From positions 62,001-126,000 of the forward strand of contig JAMLGI010000001.1 of assembly GCA_023958085.1 (NCBI GenBank): a DNA stretch of 64,000 bases, written 5' to 3'. The DNA is from Solirubrobacterales bacterium (GTDB lineage: Bacteria > Actinomycetota > Thermoleophilia > Solirubrobacterales > 70-9). Of the stretch, positions 26,709-34,569 are shown piece after piece. A program made the position numbers and the translations under genes. The notes under the pieces were generated by a model. That model did no database searches, was not told the origin of the DNA, and worked only from the letters and a program-made list of their open reading frames with translations. Within the stretch, counting starts at the first letter, position 1, and each line of letters opens with the position of its first letter.

Positions 26709-27887
26709 ATGGAAGAGTCACCCAACCGGTCGAGAGTGGTGGGTCCACGAACCCTGTTCGAGGACGAGCACGACACCTACCGGGAGAGCTTCCGCAGCTT
26801 TCTCGAGACCGAGGTGGTTCCCGAGTACGCGACCTGGCTGGCCGATCACATCGTTCCGAAGAGCCTCTTCGAAAGCTGTGCCGAACTCGGCTTTCTGGCG
26901 ATGGAGGTTCCGGAGGAGTACGGCGGTCTCGGGGTGGACGACTGGCGCTTCAACGTGGTGCTGGCCGAGGAAGCGGTCTGGGCCGGCGTCTCCGACGCGA
27001 TGGGGGGTCCGATGCTTCACTCCGATGTCGTTCTGCCCTACATCATGAGCTCCGCCGACGAGGAGCAGCGGCAGCGCTGGCTGCCCGGGATCGCCTCGGG
27101 AAAAGAGGTGCTGGCGGTGGCGATGACCGAGCCCGGCACCGGATCCGACCTCGCCGCGATCGCCTGCCGGGGCCGCCGCGACGGTGGCGACTGGGTTGTC
27201 AACGGGGGCAAGACCTTCATCACCAACGGGATCAACGCCGATCTCTTCGTGGTTGCAGTCCGCACCTCGGATGACCCCCATCGCGGTCTCTCCCTGTTCG
27301 TGGTCGAGGATGGCACCCCCGGATTCGAGCACGACCGGCAGATCGAGAAGATCGGCCAGCACGCTTCCGATACGGCCGAACTCTTCTTTACCGACTGCCG
27401 GGTCCCGGCGGAGAACATGCTGGGCGAGGAGGGCTCCGGGTTCCTCCAGCTCGTCTCACGGCTGGTGCCGGAGCGGCTCGTGCTGGCGGTCAGTTCGATG
27501 GCTGGCTGCGAAGCAGCCCTGGCCCTGACCCTCGATTACGTGATGGAACGAGAGGCCTTCGGTCGGCCGATCGGCAAGTTCCAGCACTCCCGGTTCACCC
27601 TGGCCGAGTTGAGGACCGAGGTTGAGCTCGGCCGCTGCTTCATCGACCGTTCGATCGAGCGCTACCGGGCGGGAACCTGCACGGTTGAGGAAGCCGCAAT
27701 GGCGAAGTGGTGGACCACCGACCTGCTCGGCAAGGTGACCGACGCCGGGGTCCAGCTCCACGGAGGCTACGGCTATACGACCGAGTATCCGATCGGCAGG
27801 GCCTGGGTGGATGCCAGGGTCGGCCGGATCTACGCCGGTACCAACGAGATCATGAAGGAGTTGATCGGCAAGACGATGGGACTCTGA
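26709..27887 (+). CDS. Acyl-CoA dehydrogenase
   Basis: A 392-residue flavoenzyme starts at ATG 26709 after GGAGGAGGAGAG. It has AMTEPGTGSDLAAI, NGGKTFITNGINADLFVV, RQIEKIGQHASDTAELFFTDCRVP, AFGRPIGKFQHSRF, and QLHGGYGYTTEYPIGRAWVDARVGRIYAGTNEIMKELIG in sequence, the classic family order. It oxidises acyl-CoA to enoyl-CoA with ETF as acceptor. With the thiolase it makes a two-gene beta-oxidation unit. Confidence 0.93.
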   Translation: MEESPNRSRVVGPRTLFEDEHDTYRESFRSFLETEVVPEYATWLADHIVPKSLFESCAELGFLAMEVPEEYGGLGVDDWRFNVVLAEEAVWAGVSDAMGGPMLHSDVVLPYIMSSADEEQRQRWLPGIASGKEVLAVAMTEPGTGSDLAAIACRGRRDGGDWVVNGGKTFITNGINADLFVVAVRTSDDPHRGLSLFVVEDGTPGFEHDRQIEKIGQHASDTAELFFTDCRVPAENMLGEEGSGFLQLVSRLVPERLVLAVSSMAGCEAALALTLDYVMEREAFGRPIGKFQHSRFTLAELRTEVELGRCFIDRSIERYRAGTCTVEEAAMAKWWTTDLLGKVTDAGVQLHGGYGYTTEYPIGRAWVDARVGRIYAGTNEIMKELIGKTMGL

Positions 27888-27904
27888 GCCGGCCTGCCTT
27901 CAAC

Positions 27905-27925
27905 CGGTCTCCCCCGGGGAGACCG
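27905..27925. terminator. Inverted repeat between convergent genes
   Basis: CGGTCTCCCC (27905-27914) and GGGGAGACCG (27916-27925) form a 10-bp inverted repeat around one base, between the acyl-CoA dehydrogenase and the CorA-like gene. No T-tract follows, so termination is only a guess. Confidence 0.4.
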
Positions 27926-27941
27926 TCAGGATGGAATGGGG

Positions 27942-29063
27942 TCAGGGTCCCCTGAGTACCTCCAGCCGGACCCGTTCTTCCTCCTCACGTTCCCGCCTGG
28001 TTTCCTTCGCCTGTTTTCTCTGCCAGAGGACGAGAAAGGTGACGACCAGGGCCGTGAAGGTGACCAGCGCAGCCACCATCACCCAGAAACCCCAGCGCTC
28101 TCCCTCCCCCGGCACCCAGGTGTTGGCGCCGTAGAAGCCGACGATCAGGGTCGGTACCAGCAGGGCCGCTGCCGCGATCTCGACTCGCCGCTCAAGCGAT
28201 TCGGTCGCCTCCCGGGCTCGTTCGCTCTGCTGCACGTGAAGCAGCGAAAATGAAGAGCGGAGCGAGTCCCCCAGCCGATCCAGAGCTGACAGGGCACGAT
28301 CGATCCGCCGGTCCAGCCCGACCACCAGGTCCCGGTCCACCCCGGGCAGCCAGGCCCTCACGGGGCTGGTCGTGATCCCGGGGGGATCGAGCGGCGTCAG
28401 CCAGTCGCGAAGCAGGGCCCTGGCCCCCCAGAGGTTGGCCAGATCCAGATCGGTGAAACGTTCGTCGCGGACATAGAAACCCAGCTCCCAGTCCTCAAGC
28501 CAGGTGGCGATCGCCCGATACGCGGGGGCATAGGTGAGGGCCAGTTCGTCCATGACCAGCACGCCGAGGTCCCCCGCGGTCCTTCCACTGGACTCCGTCC
28601 ACCTCGACTCGACGGCTCGCCTGATCGCTTCCGGACCTTCCGCCGGACCGTCCCCGTCCTGGCGCTGGTTGCCGTAATAGGTCCGGGTTGGGTGCCAGCA
28701 GGTCACCAGCCAACTGGCACCGGCCAGAAGCTCCACCGGCTGGATCACAAGCAGCCCGGCCGGCACCGGCTCGCCCCGCTTCTCCCGCCGGGTCGGGTTC
28801 ACGCTGTGGACCGCGAACGTCGATGCCAGTTTGACGTCGCCTCCCTCGAAGCTGACCTCGGTGGGCCTTTCGTCCGGAGTGATCACGTCCCCGATCATGG
28901 GCGCCGTGATGCCGGGGCAGTGTGGTCCGAGTTCCCGGAAGAGTTCGTCTGGGGTCAGCTCGGTTCCGGTCAGATCGAACCAGACCAGCGACGGGTCATC
29001 CGCAGGCCAGTCGAAGCGGGTCAGGGTGCGATCCCGCTCGGACTTCTCCCTCATCCCCGACAT
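27942..29063 (-). CDS. CorA-like divalent-cation channel
   Basis: A 373-residue protein starts at ATG 29063. A long soluble N-terminal domain is followed by a helical stretch (residues ~235-310) and two C-terminal transmembrane helices. The loop after the first one is GFYGANTWVPGEGE, equivalent to the GMN-MPEL signature of CorA but with GAN in place of GMN. The end is a highly charged tail (KQAKETRREREEEERVRLE). It is likely a Mg2+ or other metal channel. The GAN change may alter selectivity. Confidence 0.75.
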   Translation of the reverse strand: MSGMREKSERDRTLTRFDWPADDPSLVWFDLTGTELTPDELFRELGPHCPGITAPMIGDVITPDERPTEVSFEGGDVKLASTFAVHSVNPTRREKRGEPVPAGLLVIQPVELLAGASWLVTCWHPTRTYYGNQRQDGDGPAEGPEAIRRAVESRWTESSGRTAGDLGVLVMDELALTYAPAYRAIATWLEDWELGFYVRDERFTDLDLANLWGARALLRDWLTPLDPPGITTSPVRAWLPGVDRDLVVGLDRRIDRALSALDRLGDSLRSSFSLLHVQQSERAREATESLERRVEIAAAALLVPTLIVGFYGANTWVPGEGERWGFWVMVAALVTFTALVVTFLVLWQRKQAKETRREREEEERVRLEVLRGP

Positions 29064-29100
29064 GTCGCCATCCTAAGCGGCAGCGGGTGGCCGGGGAACT

Positions 29101-32100
29101 TCAGCTGGCGCGGGTGAGGGAAATGGTGAGGGTGGAGCCGTCGATCTCGACCGTCGGGCTGCCCGGCTCGGCTTCTCCCACCGTGTAGGCGCGGGCGAGG
29201 ACCTCGCCGGCGATCCAGGGTTCGTGGGTGCGGGCCGCATCGAGCAGCGGTTCGTCGCCATCGAGGGCCAGTTCGATCCGGTCGGTGATCTCGAGGCCGG
29301 CCTCCTTGCGGGCGTTCTGGACCGCGTGGACGATCTCCCGGGCGAGACCCTCCCGGATCAGATCCTCGTCCAGATCGAGGGCGAGGGCGACGGCGTGCCC
29401 GGACTCGGACTCCACCTGGTAGCCCTCCAGCGGCTCCATCGAAAGCAGCAGGTCATCAGCCCCGAGCGCATGCTCCCTGCCGTCCACGTTCACCCCGACC
29501 TCGCCGCCGGCCTCGACCGTTTCGGCCACCCGGTCGGCATCGAGCGCGGCGACCGCGGCGGCGAGCTGCGGCATCGACTTCCCGAATCGCGGGCCGAGGG
29601 TGCGGAAGTTGGGTTTCACCCGGTAGTTGACCAGGTCGGACTGATCGGCCACGAACTCCAGCTCCTTGACGTTCAGCTCGGTCCTGATCAGCTCCGACTG
29701 GGAGGAGATCGCCTCCCGCTCCGCGTCGTTGGCGACCACCACCGCCCGGGCCAGCGGCTGGCGCATTTTCAGCTTTGCCTGGGCGCGGCTGGCCCGGCCG
29801 AGTTCGACCGTCTGGCGGGCGGCCTCCATGCCTTGGTCGAGCGCCTCGTCCCGAAGAGCCGGGTCGGGCACCGGGAAGTCCCTGAGGTGAACCGAGTCGG
29901 GCATCTCCCCGAAATCACCGTCGGTACCACCGGCAAGGTTGGTGTGGATCTCCTCTGCGATGAACGGGGTGAACGGGGCGATCAGGGCGGCGATCTCGAC
30001 CAGCAGGTGCCGGAGCGTGGCGAAGGCGGCCTGATCGCCCTCCCAGAAACGGCGGCGGGAGAGCCGCACGTACCAGTTGGAGACCTCGTCGACCAGCGAG
30101 GCGATCTCGCGGCCGGCAGCGGTGCAGTCGAAGCGATCCATCGCTTCCGTCACCCGCTCGACCGTGCCCTGCAGGCGGGAGAGTGCCCAGCGGTCGAGGT
30201 CGGTCGGATCCTCCGGCGGGCTTGGGGGCGTGGTCGCATCGATCCCGTCGGCATTCGCGTAGAGCACCCAGAAGGAGTAGGTGTTCCAGAGGGTGAGCAG
30301 GAAGCTGCGGAGCGCCTCCGAGATCGCTTCGGTCGAGAAACGGTAGCCGGCCCAGGGCTGCTGGGCGGTGAACAGATACCAGCGGAAGGCGTCGGCCCCG
30401 AACTCGTCCAGAACCTCGAACGGGGCGACCACGTTGCCCTTCGACTTAGACATCTTCTGGCCCTCGGCGTCGAGGATCAGTCCGAGGCAGACCACGTTGC
30501 GGTAGCTCGGCTGGTCGAACAGCAGGGTCGACTCGGCCAGCAGCGTGTAGAACCAGCCGCGGGTCTGGTCGATCGCCTCGCAGATGTAGTCGGCCGGGAA
30601 GCGTTCGGCGAACTCGTCCTCGTTCTCGAACGGGTAATGGAACTGGGCGAACGGCATCGCCCCCGAGTCGTACCAGGTGTCGATCACGCTGACCACCCGT
30701 TTCATCGTGCCCTCGCCACATTCGCAGTCCCAGGTCACCTCGTCGATGAAGGGACGGTGGAGGTCTTCCGGGACGGAACCGGCCTTCTCCTCGAGGTCGG
30801 CGATCGAACCGGCGCAGAAGCGGTGATTGCAGTCCTCGGCGTCGCACTCCCAGACCGGCAGCGGGGTGCCCCAGTAACGGTCACGGGAGAGTGCCCAGTC
30901 GACGTTGTTCTCCAGCCACTTGCCGAAGCGTCCACCCTTGATGTGCTCCGGATGCCAGCCGATCCTTTCGTTGCCGGCCAGCATCTCTTCGCGAGCGTCG
31001 GAGGTCTTCACGTACCAACTCGCCTTGGCGTAGTAGAGCAGCGGGGTACCGCAGCGCCAGCAGTGCGGGTAGGAGTGCTCGTACTCGGTGGCGCGGAACA
31101 GCAGGCCGCGCTCTTCCAGGAGCGAAATCAGCCGGGCGGTCACCTCCTCGTCCTTGACGAACTCGCCCCCAAAGCCGGAGAGCTGGGCGGTGAAGTTGCC
31201 GTCGAGGTCCACCGGGTTGTAGAGCGTTGAGCCGGCGGCGCCCGGGTCGTAGAGCCTGTTCTCGATCACGGCCCGGTAGTCGTCCTCGCCGAACGCGGGG
31301 GCGATGTGGACCAGCCCGGTGCCGTCCTCGGTGGTCACGAACTCGCCGCCGATCACGGTGAACACCCCGGAGCCGCCGTCGCTCATCGGCATCACCGGTC
31401 CGTCGTAACGGCGACCGATCAGATCCGAGGCCGGGAGTCGCTCCGTGATTTCGGTGCCCTCGCCCAGCACCTTCTCGACCAGCGGTTCGGCCAGGATCAG
31501 GGTCTCGCCATCCAGCTCGACCCGGGCGTAGGTCACCCTTGGGTTGACTGCGACCGCGTAGTTGCCGGGCAGGGTCCAGGGGGTGGTGGTCCAGACCAGC
31601 ATCGACTCACCGGTCCGATTGCCGTCGGCGTCCAGTAGCGGGAAGCGGACGTGAACGGAGGGATCGGTCACATCCCTGTAGCCCTGGGCGACCTCATGGG
31701 AGGAGAGCGCGGTGCCGCAGCGCGGGCAGTAGGGGGAGACCCGGTGGCCCTCGTAAAGATCGCCGCGGTCGAACAGGGTCTTCAGCGACCACCAGACCGA
31801 CTCGATGTAGCTGTTGTCGAGGGTCACGTACGGGTCGTCGAGATCGATCCAGAAGCCGATCCGTTCGGTCAGCCGGTTCCACTCCTCGACGTAGGTGAAC
31901 ACCGACTCGCGGCAGAGCCGGTTGAACTCTTCGATCCCGTACTCCTCGATCTCCTGCTTGGAGGAGATCCCGAGCTGCTTCTCCACCTCCAGTTCGACCG
32001 GCAGACCGTGGCAGTCCCAGCCGGCCTTGCGCGGCACCCGGTAGCCCTTCATCGCCTTGTAGCGCGGGTAGATGTCCTTGAACACCCGGCTCAGGACGTG

Positions 32101-32277
32101 ATGTGAGCCGGGCCTGCCGTTGGCGGTCGGCGGGCCCTCGTAGAAACTCCAGGTTTCCGCGTCCCTCCGCTGCTCCAGGGAACGCTCGAAAATCCGTCCC
32201 TCCTTCCAGCCCGCCCCGATCCGTTCCTCCATCGCGGGGAAGGACTGTTTCGGGTCAACCGGGCGGAAAGAGGCCAT
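29101..32277 (-). CDS. ileS: Isoleucyl-tRNA synthetase, type 2
   Basis: A 1058-residue class I synthetase charges tRNA-Ile. It has PPTANGRPGSHH (HIGH equivalent at 57-60), the editing CP1 domain (VWTTTPWTLPGNYAVAV), GWHPEHIKGGRFGKWLENNVDWALSRDRYWGTPLPVWEC, a CxxC zinc site (CECGEG and related), KMSKSKGNVV, and the long C-terminal region of the eukaryote-like IleRS2 form. Type 2 enzymes are usually mupirocin-tolerant. A TAAACT hexamer ends 9 nt upstream of ATG 32277, with no ribosome binding site. No T-box leader was found. Confidence 0.96.
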   Translation of the reverse strand: MASFRPVDPKQSFPAMEERIGAGWKEGRIFERSLEQRRDAETWSFYEGPPTANGRPGSHHVLSRVFKDIYPRYKAMKGYRVPRKAGWDCHGLPVELEVEKQLGISSKQEIEEYGIEEFNRLCRESVFTYVEEWNRLTERIGFWIDLDDPYVTLDNSYIESVWWSLKTLFDRGDLYEGHRVSPYCPRCGTALSSHEVAQGYRDVTDPSVHVRFPLLDADGNRTGESMLVWTTTPWTLPGNYAVAVNPRVTYARVELDGETLILAEPLVEKVLGEGTEITERLPASDLIGRRYDGPVMPMSDGGSGVFTVIGGEFVTTEDGTGLVHIAPAFGEDDYRAVIENRLYDPGAAGSTLYNPVDLDGNFTAQLSGFGGEFVKDEEVTARLISLLEERGLLFRATEYEHSYPHCWRCGTPLLYYAKASWYVKTSDAREEMLAGNERIGWHPEHIKGGRFGKWLENNVDWALSRDRYWGTPLPVWECDAEDCNHRFCAGSIADLEEKAGSVPEDLHRPFIDEVTWDCECGEGTMKRVVSVIDTWYDSGAMPFAQFHYPFENEDEFAERFPADYICEAIDQTRGWFYTLLAESTLLFDQPSYRNVVCLGLILDAEGQKMSKSKGNVVAPFEVLDEFGADAFRWYLFTAQQPWAGYRFSTEAISEALRSFLLTLWNTYSFWVLYANADGIDATTPPSPPEDPTDLDRWALSRLQGTVERVTEAMDRFDCTAAGREIASLVDEVSNWYVRLSRRRFWEGDQAAFATLRHLLVEIAALIAPFTPFIAEEIHTNLAGGTDGDFGEMPDSVHLRDFPVPDPALRDEALDQGMEAARQTVELGRASRAQAKLKMRQPLARAVVVANDAEREAISSQSELIRTELNVKELEFVADQSDLVNYRVKPNFRTLGPRFGKSMPQLAAAVAALDADRVAETVEAGGEVGVNVDGREHALGADDLLLSMEPLEGYQVESESGHAVALALDLDEDLIREGLAREIVHAVQNARKEAGLEITDRIELALDGDEPLLDAARTHEPWIAGEVLARAYTVGEAEPGSPTVEIDGSTLTISLTRAS

Positions 32278-32286
32278 AGACCGGCA

Positions 32287-32292
32287 AGTTTA
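32287..32292 (-). promoter_or_regulatory. -10 hexamer TAAACT before ileS
   Basis: On the minus strand TAAACT ends 9 nt before ATG 32277. No Shine-Dalgarno is visible in the short leader, which fits the leaderless pattern of this window. Confidence 0.45.
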
Positions 32293-32387
32293 TGAGGATG
32301 AGTCGACATTGAGATCCTGTTGGCAGATGGGGATGGTGGCCGTTGCTCAAGTGGGAAGAATAATGCACATATCATCCTCTCATGGGC

Positions 32388-32393
32388 TATTGT
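32388..32393 (+). promoter_or_regulatory. -10 hexamer TATTGT before hipB; flanking TGCACAT repeats
   Basis: TATTGT ends 6 nt before ATG 32400. A direct repeat TGCACAT stands at 32364-32370 and 32395-32401, flanking the hexamer, and could be a binding site for the encoded regulator. The patch is A/T-rich for this DNA. Confidence 0.45.
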
Positions 32394-32399
32394 CTGCAC

Positions 32400-32723
32400 A
32401 TGGAGAGGCGTTCGCTGTCACCGCTCACTCGTGATGCGATCCGGGTTCTGGGTCGTTCAGTTCGACTGGAGCGGCTGGGTCGGGGGTGGACCGTGGCGGA
32501 GCTGGCCGAGCGGGTGGGGGTGAGCCGGCGCACGATCTCGAAGGTGGAGGCCGGTGATCCGTCCGTTTCGGTGGCGACGGTCTTCGAGGCGGCGGTCCTG
32601 ACCGGGGTGCCGGTCTTCTCCCGTGACCGGGAGGCTCTGAGGAGAATGGATGCCGACACCTCGTTGCGGCTTGCGGTGCTGCCCGAGACCGTTCGACCGA
32701 GAAAGCTGAACGATGATTTCTAG
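32400..32723 (+). CDS. HTH regulator, HipB-type antitoxin
   Basis: A 107-residue protein. ATG 32400 is preferred because a TATTGT -10 stands 6 nt upstream; ATG 32382 in the same frame is the alternative. An XRE-type helix-turn-helix lies in the middle (WTVAELAERVGVSRRTISKVEAG). A short C-terminal extension ends RPRKLNDDF. It overlaps the HipA gene by 11 bases, as in hipBA operons, and should repress the pair and neutralise the kinase. Confidence 0.8.
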   Translation: MERRSLSPLTRDAIRVLGRSVRLERLGRGWTVAELAERVGVSRRTISKVEAGDPSVSVATVFEAAVLTGVPVFSRDREALRRMDADTSLRLAVLPETVRPRKLNDDF

Positions 32724-33933
32724 TGCCTTTGTCTGGTTCTGGCTGCCCGCCGAGAGCAGTCCGGTGCGGGTCGGCCGGGTGGATCAGGAGGGTGACAGTC
32801 TCGTTTTCACCTACTCGGCCCGGTATCTGGAGCGGGCCGGTGCGATTCCGATCTTCTCGGAGCTTCCACTGAAGCGGGGCGTTCAGGTGCCGGCCCACGG
32901 CATTCACGGCTGTATCGCCGATGCCGGACCGGATGCCTGGGGGCAGCGGGTGATCCTGAACCAACGAGTCTCGGCGGGCCTCGGCGGGGATGCCGATCCC
33001 ACTCCGCTCCTGTTTCTCGTCTCGGCGGGACCGGACCGGATCGGGGCGCTCGACTTTCAGGTAGAGGACGGTGAGTACCGGCGGCCGGAGCCGGGGAATC
33101 CGTCCCTGGAGAACCTGATGGGCGCGATGGAGATGGTTGAGGGGGGAGTCCCGCTACCGGCTGCCCTGAACGATGCCCTGTTGCGGGGCTCCTCGATCGG
33201 CGGGGCGCGGCCCAAAGCACTACTTGAGGACGGTGACCGCAAACTGATCGCGAAGTTCGCATCCTCGACCGATCGTTACCCGGTGGTTCAGGGCGAGTTC
33301 GTGGCGAGCAGACTGGCCGGACTCTGCGGGCTGGACATACCCGGGGTTGAACTCGCCGAGGTAGGTGATCGCGTGGTGTTGCTGGTGGAAAGGTTCGATC
33401 GGGTGGGGAATGCCCGCCGGGCGATGGTCTCGGCCCTGACCATTCTCGGGTTGAGCACGGTCGAAGCCAGGTACGCAAGCTATGCCGAGCTCGCCCACAA
33501 CATCAGGGCCGAGTTCAGCGACGCAAAGAAGACCCTGGCCGAACTGTTCTCCCGGATCACCTTCAATATCCTGGTGTCCAATCTCGATGACCACGCCCGC
33601 AACCAGTCGGCGTTCTGGGATGGCCGGGAGCTGACCCTCACCCCCTGTTACGACATCTGCCCCTCTCCGCGCACCGGCGGCGAGGTCCAGCAGGTGATGG
33701 CGATCGGGGAGGACTCCTGGCGCTTCAGCCAGCTTGAGGGATGTGTGCGGCGGGCAGGCACCTACCATCTTTCCGAAGCCGACGCCCGGCAGATCGTCGA
33801 TCACCAGGTCTCGGTGATCCGGGGGAACTGGGACGAGGTCTGTGATGAAGCCCGTCTCACCGCGATCCAGCGGCAGTCCTTCTGGGGCAGGCAGTTTCTC
33901 AATCCATTTGCCTTCGAGGATTCCAGAAGCTGA
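32713..33933 (+). CDS. HipA-family serine/threonine kinase toxin
   Basis: A 406-residue kinase starts at ATG 32713 inside the end of the HTH gene. It has the N-subdomain (VGRV...FSELPL), the phosphate-binding GSSIGGARPKAL (serine 160/161 is the place of the autophosphorylated serine), the catalytic NILVSNLDDHARN (D292) and the metal-binding PCYDICPS (D314). Catalytic residues look intact. E. coli HipA inactivates glutamyl-tRNA synthetase; the target here is unknown. It forms a toxin-antitoxin pair with the gene at 32400. Confidence 0.85.
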   Translation: MISSAFVWFWLPAESSPVRVGRVDQEGDSLVFTYSARYLERAGAIPIFSELPLKRGVQVPAHGIHGCIADAGPDAWGQRVILNQRVSAGLGGDADPTPLLFLVSAGPDRIGALDFQVEDGEYRRPEPGNPSLENLMGAMEMVEGGVPLPAALNDALLRGSSIGGARPKALLEDGDRKLIAKFASSTDRYPVVQGEFVASRLAGLCGLDIPGVELAEVGDRVVLLVERFDRVGNARRAMVSALTILGLSTVEARYASYAELAHNIRAEFSDAKKTLAELFSRITFNILVSNLDDHARNQSAFWDGRELTLTPCYDICPSPRTGGEVQQVMAIGEDSWRFSQLEGCVRRAGTYHLSEADARQIVDHQVSVIRGNWDEVCDEARLTAIQRQSFWGRQFLNPFAFEDSRS

Positions 33934-34005
33934 GGTAGCTGAACCGTCCGATATCTACCCCGGTCTCGTTCGAGGCGCATGTCGTTTCGGTCACACTGAC
34001 TGAGT

Positions 34006-34221
34006 ATGACTCGGCAGATCGGATCCAAAGGCCAAGTGGTGATCCCCAAGGCGATCCGGGATGAGACCCGGCTTGAGCCGGGTGCGGAGGTCTCCTTTGA
34101 ACCGGTGGAAGACGGTGTCATCGTGCGGCGGGCACAGCATCGCCCGGGACTCAGGGGGCGGTTCGCGGGAAGTGGCATGGCGGACCGGTTGCTTGAAGAT
34201 CGTGACCGGGAGCCTCGATAA
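34006..34221 (+). CDS. AbrB/SpoVT-type antitoxin
   Basis: A 71-residue protein starts at ATG 34006. The swapped-hairpin AbrB DNA-binding motif MTRQIGSKGQVVIPKAIRD is at the N-terminus, followed by LEPGAEVSFEPVEDGVIVR. A C-terminal tail (MADRLLEDRDREPR) would contact a PIN toxin. The cognate VapC gene downstream is broken, so this is an orphan antitoxin. Confidence 0.8.
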   Translation: MTRQIGSKGQVVIPKAIRDETRLEPGAEVSFEPVEDGVIVRRAQHRPGLRGRFAGSGMADRLLEDRDREPR

Positions 34222-34224
34222 CTC

Positions 34225-34394
34225 TTGACCCACTGTCTCGGCTCGTGGCCCGTGCTGGCCTGGCTCGACGGGGATGAGCCGGCGGCATCCCGAGTCGATG
34301 AGGTCCTTGCGTCAGGGCGGCCGGCGATCCCGAGATCATCGACCGGGCGGCAGAGCTCCCCTGCGAAGTCGAGGATCTCCGCCGGAACGGTTGA
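34225..34394 (+). pseudogene. Remnant of a VapC PIN-domain toxin
   Basis: Three bases after the AbrB stop, TTG 34225 opens a frame reading CLGSWPVLAWLDGDEPAASR, which matches the start of PIN-domain VapC toxins (LDSWAVLAWL...). After about 35 residues similarity ends. A second frame from about 34323 reads GDPEIIDRAAELPCEVEDLR and stops at 34394; this looks like an internal part of the same family. So the gene has an internal deletion and a frame change. The catalytic acidic residues of the middle are gone. Confidence 0.6.
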
Positions 34395-34557
34395 ACTCAA
34401 GAACGGCGGTCGTCCATTGGGCAGCTCAACTCGGGTGGTTGATGTCAACTCGGAAAGTTCAGGCTGCCAATTCGGAAAGCAGCTTCGGCCAGCTCGGAGA
34501 ATCTGACCTGCTAACTGGGAGTACCGGGGATTCAGTCCCGGGAAGTCCGGCTTCGCG

Positions 34558-34563
34558 TACCGT
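34558..34563 (+). promoter_or_regulatory. -10 hexamer TACCGT before the double SDR
   Basis: TACCGT ends 6 nt before ATG 34570, the expected distance for a transcript starting at the ATG. No Shine-Dalgarno is present. The 170 bases upstream, between the VapC remnant and this gene, hold nothing recognised. Confidence 0.45.
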
Positions 34564-34569
34564 ACGTCC

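Noticed and set aside
29101-32277. Divergent HIGH motif (GSHH) in ileS as a defect
   Set aside because: Variants of this kind are normal in type 2 bacterial enzymes of this group; all other motifs are intact.
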